From: Lysinibacillus sphaericus OT4b.31
GTDB taxonomy: Bacteria; Bacillota; Bacilli; Bacillales_A; Planococcaceae
NCBI RefSeq assembly: GCF_000392615.1
Contig: NZ_KB933398.1
Coordinates: forward strand, 814,391 to 878,390
Length of the DNA: 64,000 nucleotides
Direction: 5' to 3'
In this document: piece after piece, positions 44,083 through 51,013 of the stretch
Position numbering within the stretch: position 1 is the first letter of the stretch
Layout: each line of letters begins with the position of its first letter
Notes under the pieces: model-generated
Database searches by the model: none
What the model was told of the DNA's origin: nothing
What the model saw: only the letters and a program-made list of their open reading frames with translations
Position numbers and translations under genes: made by a program

Positions 44083-44706
44083 TTTATTAAAGGCAGCGGT
44101 TACTTTAGGTTCGGTACCTTGTATCAGTCGTTTAATATTTTCAATATGTAAGACAAGTGCTATGCCAAAGAGTACAAGTGCAATTATTGTTGGCCCTATT
44201 CCTGGAATCCATAAATAAGTCGCTGTACAAAATACAATATAAAATTCTAGTACTCCAACGATTAAATAGTTAGTAGCAAATGATAAAATGACAAATAGTA
44301 TGAGTGCAAATAGCCCAATTTTCCAGTCGACGGCAAGTAAAATCCCTATAATCGAAGCAGTCCCTTTTCCCCCGTTGAAGCCCATATGGAATGGGAAATT
44401 ATGACCTAATATAACACCCGCTGCAATTGTATAGGTTAAGAGCCAAATTTGTACGTCAGTTAAATGCGAAGCGTCAGCTAAATATAGATGCACCCCAATA
44501 ATGGCGGCAACGCCTTTACCAATATCGATAAGCGCTACTAATAAACCGTATTTCCAACCGAGCGAAAGTGTTGCGTTGGAGGCACCTGCATTGCCATGCC
44601 CAGCTTTTTTTAAATCTACCCCCGATAAAAATTGCGCTACTTTTGAGCCGTGAAGACAGCCAATGAGATAGCCAACAATAAGAAAAATTATCAAGGCTTT
44701 TACCAT
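44077..44706 (-). CDS. plsY: glycerol-3-phosphate acyltransferase PlsY-like
   Basis: A 209-residue membrane enzyme with five or so helices. The family's three loops are visible: IGCLHGSKVAQFLSGVDLKKAG, GHGNAGASNATLSLGWKYG, and FNGGKGTASIIG (the acyl-phosphate loop). It acylates position 1 of glycerol-3-phosphate for phospholipid synthesis. The first loop has GCLHGSKVA where GSIPFGYL-type sequence is normal, so it may be a second, diverged copy rather than the housekeeping PlsY. Ribosome site GAGAGGAG. Confidence 0.8.
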   Translation of the reverse strand: MVKALIIFLIVGYLIGCLHGSKVAQFLSGVDLKKAGHGNAGASNATLSLGWKYGLLVALIDIGKGVAAIIGVHLYLADASHLTDVQIWLLTYTIAAGVILGHNFPFHMGFNGGKGTASIIGILLAVDWKIGLFALILFVILSFATNYLIVGVLEFYIVFCTATYLWIPGIGPTIIALVLFGIALVLHIENIKRLIQGTEPKVTAAFNKK

Positions 44707-44804
44707 AAAAATACTCCTCTCAAAAAATATATTTTAATGTAGTGTATGTGTTCATATTACGCAAAGGAACAGACAGAAGTTTCAGAAAAAATGAAATTTT
44801 AGTG

Positions 44805-44833
44805 TTGACAGAAAAAAACTCTATGTTTATACT
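44805..44833 (+). promoter_or_regulatory. sigma-A promoter of the S-box transcript
   Basis: TTGACA (44805-44810), exactly 17 bases, TATACT (44828-44833). Confidence 0.85.
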
Positions 44834-44861
44834 GTGTAACAACGATGGAAATTGAATCACA

Positions 44862-45026
44862 TACTCTTATCAAGAGCGGCGGAGGGATAGGCCCTATGAT
44901 GCCCGGCAACCAGTGAGTAACCTACTTGCTAAGGTGCTAATTCCTACAGATTCTTACTTGGATCTGGCAGATAAGGGGAGGAAAACTTGCAACCGCAACC
45001 CTCTTCTTAACTGAAGAGGGTTTTTG
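44862..45026 (+). ncRNA. SAM (S-box) riboswitch with terminator, controlling metY
   Basis: The conserved S-box core is present: CTTATCAAGAG, GGCGGAGGGA, GGCCCTATGATGCCCGGCAA, then AAGGTGCTAATTCC and GGCAGATAAGGGGAG (P1 closing strand, to about 44984). The terminator CCCTCTTC/GAAGAGGG with T5 is at 44998-45026. When SAM is bound the terminator forms and metY is off. It lies 70 bases before the metY start. Confidence 0.95.
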
Positions 45027-45095
45027 TTTTCTACAGAAAATCCTCCTCATCTCCGGTACCATCGTAAAAAAATAACCATTTTAGGAGGAACAAAA

Positions 45096-46397
45096 ATGAC
45101 TAATTTTAAACCAGAGACATTACTACTACACGGAGGCCAAGAGCCAGACCCAGTCACAGGCTCTCGTACAGTCCCAGTGTACCGTTCAACAGCTTTCGTA
45201 TTTAAAGACACTGCTCATGCGCAACGTCTTTTCGCTCTAGAAGAAGCGGGCAATATTTATACACGTATTACAAACCCAACTGTCGACGTTTTTGAAAAAC
45301 GCATTGCTTTATTAGAAGGTGGGACAGCAGCAGTAGCATTTTCATCTGGTGCAGCGGCTATCGCATTTTCGATTTTAAATGTTGCGGGTGCAGGCGATGA
45401 AATCGTTGCAGCAAGTTCTTTATACGGAGGCACATATAACTTACTAGCAAATACATTACCAAACTACGGTATTAAAACTATTTTTGTAGATGAAACAAAC
45501 CCAGAAAATTTCCGTTCAGCTATTAACGAAAAAACAAAAGCCATATTTGCTGAAGGATACGGCAACCCAAGCTTAAAAGTATTAGATGTTGAAACAGTTG
45601 CTAACATCGCACATGAAAATGGCTTACCTCTCATTATCGATAGCACATTTGCTTCTCCGTATGGCTCTACACCAATTGATTTTGGTGCAGATATTGTCGT
45701 CCACTCAGCAACAAAGTGGATTGGTGGTCACGGCACAACTTTAGGTGGAGTTGTTGTAGATGCAGGGAAGTTTGACTGGACACAAGGAAGATTCCCTGGC
45801 TTTACAGAGCCAGATGCCTCCTACCATGGTATACGTTACGGTATCGATACAGCAGCGGCTGCATTTGCCACAAAACTGCGCGTGCAATTACTGCGCGACT
45901 TCGGACCAACCTTAAGCGCTGATGCTGCATTTAACTTTTTACAAGGTTTAGAAACGCTTCATTTGCGTATTCCTAAACACAACGAAAATGCATTAGCTGT
46001 AGCTGAATATTTACGTAACCACCCATCCGTGGAGTATGTAAATTACAATGGTTTAGAAGATTTCGCTACCCATGATTTAGCGAAGAAATACTTGAAAAAT
46101 GGCTTCGGTTCCGTGCTTACATTTGGCATTAAAGGTGGACGTGAAGCAGGGCGCAAACTAATTGATAGTGTCAAATTATTCTCACACGTAGCGAACGTAG
46201 GGGATGCAAAATCATTAATTATTCATCCAGCATCTACTACACACCAACAGTTATCTGCTGAAGAATTAATCCAGACTGGGGTATCTGAGTCGCTTATTCG
46301 CTTATCTATTGGCTTGGAAGCAATAGAGGATATTATTGCTGATTTAGAACAAGCTATTGCACAAGTAACTGCAGCTCAACAAGAGGTAGAAGCATAA
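45096..46397 (+). CDS. metY: O-acetylhomoserine sulfhydrylase
   Basis: A 433-residue PLP enzyme of the Cys/Met metabolism family at the typical MetY length. LHGGQEPDPVTGSRTVPVYRS, TRITNPTVDVFEKRIALLEGG and the PLP lysine in HSATKWIGGHGTTLGG are diagnostic, with WHSATxWI-like variation. It makes homocysteine from O-acetylhomoserine and sulfide, bypassing cystathionine. The start is ATG 45096 (GGAGG nine bases upstream); the longer frame runs back into the riboswitch terminator. Controlled by the S-box riboswitch just upstream. Homoserine for this route comes from the dehydrogenase 1.4 kb downstream. Confidence 0.93.
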   Translation: MTNFKPETLLLHGGQEPDPVTGSRTVPVYRSTAFVFKDTAHAQRLFALEEAGNIYTRITNPTVDVFEKRIALLEGGTAAVAFSSGAAAIAFSILNVAGAGDEIVAASSLYGGTYNLLANTLPNYGIKTIFVDETNPENFRSAINEKTKAIFAEGYGNPSLKVLDVETVANIAHENGLPLIIDSTFASPYGSTPIDFGADIVVHSATKWIGGHGTTLGGVVVDAGKFDWTQGRFPGFTEPDASYHGIRYGIDTAAAAFATKLRVQLLRDFGPTLSADAAFNFLQGLETLHLRIPKHNENALAVAEYLRNHPSVEYVNYNGLEDFATHDLAKKYLKNGFGSVLTFGIKGGREAGRKLIDSVKLFSHVANVGDAKSLIIHPASTTHQQLSAEELIQTGVSESLIRLSIGLEAIEDIIADLEQAIAQVTAAQQEVEA

Positions 46398-46438
46398 TTC
46401 TTTACAAAATATGATTCAGATATTGATGCTTGCGTGTT

Positions 46439-46496
46439 GTAACGTTTACGTATTTTCTCATGTGAAAAGCCTCATTTGGCAATGCGTAAACGTTAC
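46439..46496. repeat. inverted repeat after metY
   Basis: GTAACGTTTACG (46439-46450) and CGTAAACGTTAC (46485-46496) are perfect 12-base arms around 34 bases. No T-run follows, so it is not a classic terminator; RNA processing stem or mobile-element end are alternatives. Confidence 0.6.
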
Positions 46497-46573
46497 TACA
46501 TAAAGCGTGCACCTCATTCGGTAACTAATCTGAAATTTCAAACAAGTAATACCTAGTAATTTTATAAGTATTA

Positions 46574-46602
46574 TTGACATCGTTAAAGTCATGCTATATA
46601 CT
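46574..46602 (+). promoter_or_regulatory. strong promoter of a structured leader
   Basis: TTGACA (46574-46579), 17 bases, TATACT (46597-46602), about 300 bases ahead of the next start codon. Confidence 0.8.
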
Positions 46603-46608
46603 AGGGAT

Positions 46609-46866
46609 TAAGTTAAAGGTTCGAGGGCTACCAACCAAGAACGACAGTGAATATATATACAATCACATCTTATCTCATTCGATAGATGTTCATTGATAGG
46701 GCTTTTAGAATCAAAGGCTCTGTAAAAATAGTACACATCCTATTAACAGATAGTTGATGTGGTCGATGAAATTTATTACGATTAACATTGTTTTCATAAG
46801 TGCTCCCCACTTTTGAATATATAGCGGGATAAGAGTGTAGTAGCATAGCCAGCTACTATACTCTTT
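46609..46866 (+). ncRNA. structured leader RNA or small RNA of unknown class
   Basis: From the promoter to the gene at 46901 no frame is supported, but several stems can form: GGTTC/GAAC (46618-46642), AGGGCTTTT/AAAGGCTCT (near 46698-46721, with two G-T pairs), CACATCCTAT/ATAG-GATGTG (near 46734-46762) and AGAGT-TAGTAGC/GCTACTATACTCT (46833-46865, then TTTCC). It matches no riboswitch class I know. It may be an attenuator or a separate sRNA. Confidence 0.5.
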
Positions 46867-46900
46867 CCTAAAAAAACGGATCGAAAAAGGAGTGTTTGAA

Positions 46901-47287
46901 ATGGGAAATGTTTATAGTGCACAAAACGTCGCGTCTTATTTTATTTACGAGTTAAATGAGTGTCATGAGTTTGTCAACAACATCTCTATTCAAAGCTTAC
47001 TGTCGATCGTCGAAAAAAAATGGCATCAAACTTTTGGCCATACTGCTTTTAAGGAAACGGTGCACACGAAAGAAGGAAGCTATGCGGTGCGAGAGGTTTT
47101 CGAGAGCTATCAAGCGTATGGTACAAATCATATTTCACTACCAGCAACAGAGTATTACTTAAGATATGGTACATTTCAATTAGTTGAGCGTACATATCCA
47201 ATACCAAACTTTACACAAGAAGAAGAGATTCTTGTGCAAGTAGCTTTAGCTCATTACCGATATTTGTTGTTAACAAAAGTAAGCTAA
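46901..47287 (+). CDS. small protein of unknown function (weak DUF4065/Panacea-like start)
   Basis: A 128-residue protein. It opens GNVYSAQNVASYFIYELNE, which recalls the start of DUF4065/Panacea antitoxin-like proteins (YSAxxVAxYII), but the rest, with FEKKWHQTF-like and YLRYGTFQLVERTY, does not clearly match. No membrane segment. The start is ATG 46901, six bases from AAAGGAGTG. A long structured leader precedes it, suggesting RNA-level control. No toxin-like partner is adjacent. Family assignment is weak. Confidence 0.55.
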   Translation: MGNVYSAQNVASYFIYELNECHEFVNNISIQSLLSIVEKKWHQTFGHTAFKETVHTKEGSYAVREVFESYQAYGTNHISLPATEYYLRYGTFQLVERTYPIPNFTQEEEILVQVALAHYRYLLLTKVS

Positions 47288-47305
47288 TTCTCCCTTATAT
47301 AAAAT

Positions 47306-47344
47306 CGGCTCATTCTCTACTGCTATAGGGAATGAGCTTTTTTT
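47306..47344 (+). terminator. terminator of the 128-aa gene
   Basis: GGCTCATTC pairs with GAATGAGC around 14 bases, followed by T8. Confidence 0.85.
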
Positions 47345-47800
47345 GCAAATTAGGCTAATTAAATCGAAACAGAAGTGATTGTTACGCTACATGTATTTAT
47401 TTTTGATGAGGAAAAAGACATCTCTGTTAGTTCTAAACTTTGTACGTGTGTAAAGGGAAAAATATTTGTTACTATCTTACAAAAGAACAATTCTATATTA
47501 CGTCTTTACATACATATATATAATAGAAGAAAGACGTAATTTTTTTATAAAGCAATCGTCGATTTTTGTTCAATAATTATAGAATAACTGAAAAAACGTA
47601 TAATAAAGGGAATGAAACCGATTTCTTTTGCACGTCTAGGGAAAACAAATGTCCATCCTAGAAAGATTTTTCTTGTGTAAAGTATTTATTTACGTTACAA
47701 TTTTCTTTAAGTTGAATTTTGAATTATTTGAATTTGTGTGAGGCACAGATTTTTAACTTCATTAAAACCGCGGAAGTGTACGTTGGAGGGAATAACAGGA
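47345..47800. other. long noncoding region with an orphan terminator ahead of hom
   Basis: No supported gene in about 455 bases. ATTACGTCTTT (47497-47507) pairs perfectly with AAAGACGTAAT (47530-47540), followed by T7: a strong terminator not attached to any gene. It implies a short transcript from about 47350-47480 or attenuation of hom. A 20-codon frame from about 47390 lacks a ribosome site. TCTAGG/CCTAGA (about 47635-47664) is another small stem. No T-box signature was found. Confidence 0.5.
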
Positions 47801-48787
47801 ATGGCAACTATAAAGGCAGCAATATTAGGATTTGGAACAGTAGGTCAAGGTATTTATCATATTTTAAATGAAAAGCGAGTAGAGCTTAAAAATAAATTAG
47901 GTATAGAGTTAGAAGTAGCGAAAATTTTAGTTACAGATGCTAGCCGTGAACGCGTACCCGGTACAGCACATTTGATGACAACAAGTATGGATGAAGTTTT
48001 AGCAGAGTCAGGTATGCAGGTTGTTTTTGAAGCAATCGTCAATGAAGAACCGGCTTTTGGCTATTTGAAGCGTGCTGTTGAACATAAATGTCATGTGATT
48101 ACTGCAAATAAAGTGATGTTTGCGAAGCGTGGTTTAGAGCTGCAAGAACTTGCTAAAGCAAATGGTGTCTTTGTTGGCTTCGAGGCAACAACAGCTGGTG
48201 GTGTACCTGTTATTAAAACGATGAAAAATATTTTGCTTGTGAATGATGTAAATCGTATCCAAGGAATTTTAAATGGTACATGTAACTATATTTTAACGAA
48301 AATGCGAGCAGAGGGCTGGTCTTTCGATACTGCTCTAATAGAAGCACAAAAATTAGGATATGCAGAGGCAGATCCATATAATGACGTATCTGGTCAAGAT
48401 GCCTTCAAAAAACTAATGATTTTAAGTGCTTTAGCATTTGGTGAGCAACCAGATTGGGCTAATGTTGAAGTCATTGGTATAGATAGTATTTCGGCACAGC
48501 AAGTAAAAGAAGCATATGAAAAAGGCTTACGTTATCGCCATGTGGCAGAGGTTGAAAAGCTCGTTGATGGTAGTGTGGTAGCAAAGGTTGGCCCGCAATT
48601 AGTAGATAAAGAACATCCACTTTACCCAGTTGACGACGTTAATAATGCGGTAGCATTGGATACAAATTACATCGGTACATTAACGCTGGTCGGTCCTGGT
48701 GCAGGTATGTATCCAACTGCAAGTGTTATGGTCGAGGATTACGCTGAGATTATAGGTAAACGAGCAGGTTTTGTCGTAACGATATAG
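47801..48787 (+). CDS. hom: homoserine dehydrogenase without ACT domain
   Basis: A 328-residue enzyme. NAD(P) loop AILGFGTVGQGIYHIL, VITANKVMFAKRG, GFEATTAGGVPVIKTMKN, ILNGTCNYILTKM and YAEADPYNDVSGQDAFKKL are all as in homoserine dehydrogenases, so catalysis looks intact. The usual Bacillus enzyme has about 100 more residues with an ACT domain for threonine feedback; that domain is absent here. It may therefore be a feedback-free copy serving methionine synthesis next to metY. The start MATIKAA is at ATG 47801; GGAGG lies 11 bases upstream. The stop codon runs into a dispersed palindrome serving as terminator. Confidence 0.88.
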   Translation: MATIKAAILGFGTVGQGIYHILNEKRVELKNKLGIELEVAKILVTDASRERVPGTAHLMTTSMDEVLAESGMQVVFEAIVNEEPAFGYLKRAVEHKCHVITANKVMFAKRGLELQELAKANGVFVGFEATTAGGVPVIKTMKNILLVNDVNRIQGILNGTCNYILTKMRAEGWSFDTALIEAQKLGYAEADPYNDVSGQDAFKKLMILSALAFGEQPDWANVEVIGIDSISAQQVKEAYEKGLRYRHVAEVEKLVDGSVVAKVGPQLVDKEHPLYPVDDVNNAVALDTNYIGTLTLVGPGAGMYPTASVMVEDYAEIIGKRAGFVVTI

Positions 48788-48789
48788 TG

Positions 48790-48828
48790 CCAGGCACCCA
48801 AACAATTCTGAATTGTTTGGGTGCCTGG
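48790..48828. repeat. dispersed palindrome, copy 2 (also hom terminator)
   Basis: Perfect 19-base arms beginning CCAGGCACCCAAACAATTC around one T, then TATTTTTAG. Same design as 36588-36634, with CAAACAATTC and its complement shared exactly at the centre. Confidence 0.85.
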
Positions 48829-48833
48829 TATTT

Positions 48834-49064
48834 TTAGTCTTCATCTTTGATATCGATATCTTCGGGAATGGGTGTATTACGCCAAATTTCAATTTCCTCT
48901 TTAATACGCTCTAATTGTTCAAAGTAAGTGCTGAATTGACCGCTGTTAATAAGTACTTGCTTGCCATCATAGACAGAGCGGATACGTCCCTCGTATACAA
49001 GACGTTGTACTTGGTGTTCTGGCATACCAAGCTCAATAGCTGTTTCTTCAATTGTTTTGTACAT
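48834..49064 (-). CDS. small excisionase/MerR-type HTH DNA-binding protein
   Basis: A 76-residue protein. TIEETAIELGMPEHQVQRLVYEG is a winged-helix/excisionase-type HTH and GRIRSVYDGKQVLIN the wing; the last 25 residues are acidic (ending PEDIDIKDED). AAAGGAGCGAG is a good ribosome site. Many Bacillaceae carry such single-domain proteins of unknown target. It shares its terminator region with hom. Confidence 0.75.
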   Translation of the reverse strand: MYKTIEETAIELGMPEHQVQRLVYEGRIRSVYDGKQVLINSGQFSTYFEQLERIKEEIEIWRNTPIPEDIDIKDED

Positions 49065-49212
49065 AATCGCTCGCTCCTTTTGTTGTTATTATTATAACTT
49101 TTCTTTAGCAGAAAGCCTAATAACGTAGAAGAGACAAGAGGGAAAATAGGAATTGTCTATTTTTGGATAAATCTGTATAGTTATTGTTAATGGTATAGAT
49201 TGGAGGAGCCAA

Positions 49213-50070
49213 ATGATACGATATCCATTTTTTGTTCTTCTAGCCGCAATTTTATGGGGGATGACAGGAACTGTACAAACATTTTTAGATAATGGCGTTT
49301 CACCGATTGCTGTAGCGACGATTCGTTCAAGCATTGGAGGCGGATTATTATTAGTTGTAGCAGTAATGCTCCGTAAAATATCCTTACGTAAATGGTCTTG
49401 GAAATGGACCATTTTAGCGGCTGTAAGTATCGCATTGTTCCAAGGACTCTTCTTCTCGTCAATTCGTTTAACAGGAGTAGCTATTGGAACAGTTGCAACA
49501 ATTGGCAGCGCTCCTGTATTTTCAGGTGTGTTTGAATGGTTGCTTTGGAAAATGCACCCAAACAAGGTGTGGGGTATGGCAACATTAATGGCGATTTTCG
49601 GTTGTGTTTTATTACTCAATAATAGTGGTGGTGAAGCAGTTCATCTGGGCGGTATTGTGCTAGCTCTTTGTGCGGGAGCATCCTTTGCGTTGTATACAAA
49701 TTTTAGTAAAAAGCTAATGGCGCAAGAAGAGGCATTGCCTGCAGTGGCAATGACATTTTCACTCTGTGCATTATTGTTAGGCCTGTTTTCGATGAATGGC
49801 GGTTTTAGCTGGCTAATGGAAGTACATAACTTATGGACAATGCTCTTTATGGGCGTCATGTGTACAAGTGTAGCCTATTTATTATTTTTAAGTGGTCTTC
49901 AGAGGATTAGTTCCTCTTCGGCGGTGACATTGTCCTTAGCGGAGCCTTTAACTGCAGCGATGCTGGGTGTATTCCTTATTGGTGAATACTTAAGTGTGTC
50001 GTCCTGGTTTGGGGTAGCGATGTTGCTTGGGAGCATTGTTGTGCTAACGATGGGGGGAAGAAAAGTGTGA
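49213..50070 (+). CDS. EamA-family DMT transporter
   Basis: A 285-residue protein with ten helices in two EamA repeats: FFVLLAAILWGMTGTVQTFL with ATIRSSIGGGLLL in the first half, GIVLALCAGASFALYTNFSKK and SAVTLSLAEPLTAAMLGVFLIGE in the second. Probably exports an amino acid or metabolite; no better prediction is possible. TGGAGGAG is the ribosome site. It is 100 bases ahead of a two-component system but without sign of co-transcription. Confidence 0.85.
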   Translation: MIRYPFFVLLAAILWGMTGTVQTFLDNGVSPIAVATIRSSIGGGLLLVVAVMLRKISLRKWSWKWTILAAVSIALFQGLFFSSIRLTGVAIGTVATIGSAPVFSGVFEWLLWKMHPNKVWGMATLMAIFGCVLLLNNSGGEAVHLGGIVLALCAGASFALYTNFSKKLMAQEEALPAVAMTFSLCALLLGLFSMNGGFSWLMEVHNLWTMLFMGVMCTSVAYLLFLSGLQRISSSSAVTLSLAEPLTAAMLGVFLIGEYLSVSSWFGVAMLLGSIVVLTMGGRKV

Positions 50071-50172
50071 TTCTATATTGATGAGAAAAAGCTTAAGAAT
50101 TTCTTCATATTTATGCTAGCTGGTTTTTAAGATTTGAAAGGTACACTATTATTTGAGAGCGAGGTGTATATC

Positions 50173-50865
50173 ATGACGAAGTTAACGGTTCTTGTAACAG
50201 ATGACGATCAAGATATTCGTGATGGTATTGAAATTTACTTAAAAAACGAAGGCTACAATGTTATTAAAGCGGCTGACGGTGTAGAGGCACTGGAGCAGCT
50301 TGAGAACAATGAAGTTCATTTAATTATTTTGGATATTATGATGCCGAATATGGATGGCATTACGGCAACTTTTAAAATCCGTGCAGAACGCAATATTCCA
50401 ATTATTATGCTTAGTGCGAAGGCGGAAGACGGCGATAAAATTCATGGCTTATCCGTTGGAGCCGATGATTATGTCACAAAGCCATTCCATCCATTAGAGC
50501 TTTTGGCACGTGTGAAATCACAGCTACGACGATATGTACAACTTGGGACGTACAATGATGAAACAGCGAAGGTAGAAATTGACGGTCTTGTGTTAGATGA
50601 GGATGCTAAAGAAGTAATTTTGGAAGGCGAGCCCGTTCGTTTAACACCAATTGAATATAAAATTACAGAATTATTAATGAAGAATGCAGGGCGTGTTTTT
50701 TCGATTCGAGAGATTTATGAGCGTGTTTGGAATGAAGAAGCCTACAATGCTGAAAATATTGTAGCAGTACACATTCGTAAAATACGTGAAAAAATTGAGG
50801 CAGATCCGAAAAATCCACGCTATTTAAAGGTGGTATGGGGCGTTGGCTATAAAATGGAGAAATAA
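50173..50865 (+). CDS. OmpR-family response regulator
   Basis: A 230-residue regulator: receiver with DDDQDIRDG, phospho-Asp in LIILDIMMPNMDG, MLSAKAE and YVTKPFHPLELL, then a winged helix ending HIRKIREKIEADP and VWGVGYKMEK. The start is ATG 50173 (GAGGTG seven bases upstream); the longer frame lacks a ribosome site. The histidine kinase partner lies at 51014, with a small membrane-protein frame overlapping this gene's end. The family resembles VanR/YxjL-like regulators of envelope genes (weak). Confidence 0.88.
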   Translation: MTKLTVLVTDDDQDIRDGIEIYLKNEGYNVIKAADGVEALEQLENNEVHLIILDIMMPNMDGITATFKIRAERNIPIIMLSAKAEDGDKIHGLSVGADDYVTKPFHPLELLARVKSQLRRYVQLGTYNDETAKVEIDGLVLDEDAKEVILEGEPVRLTPIEYKITELLMKNAGRVFSIREIYERVWNEEAYNAENIVAVHIRKIREKIEADPKNPRYLKVVWGVGYKMEK

Positions 50866-50998
50866 ACTAGAACATTATCTAACAATAGCAGGTTTTGTGG
50901 CTGGGGTTATTGGCCTTATCTATTTTGGCGTGTATGCGTATCAGATGGTAAATGCCCGTTCATCTGAAGTGCTACAATTGCTTGAAAGAATTTTTTAG
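50843..50998 (+). CDS. 51-residue single-helix membrane protein between regulator and kinase
   Basis: A TTG-initiated frame overlapping the last 23 bases of the regulator, with AAAGGTGG eight bases upstream as ribosome site. The product begins LAIKWRNKLEHYLTIAGFVA, has one helix (about 14-37, GFVAGVIGLIYFGVYAYQMV) and ends VLQLLERIF, 15 bases before the kinase start. It may be an accessory that modulates the kinase, like other small membrane proteins coupled to sensor kinases, or a relic of a former kinase N-terminus. Confidence 0.6.
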   Translation: MAIKWRNKLEHYLTIAGFVAGVIGLIYFGVYAYQMVNARSSEVLQLLERIF

Positions 50999-51013
50999 AG
51001 GGGAGTCGTTATA

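Noticed and set aside
46439..46496. CcpA cre sites in GTAACGTTTACG
   Set aside because: One base short of the consensus spacing and placed downstream of metY; it is better described as an inverted repeat.
47345..47800. T-box leader ahead of hom
   Set aside because: No AGGGTGG-type T-box core and no specifier-loop arrangement could be found.
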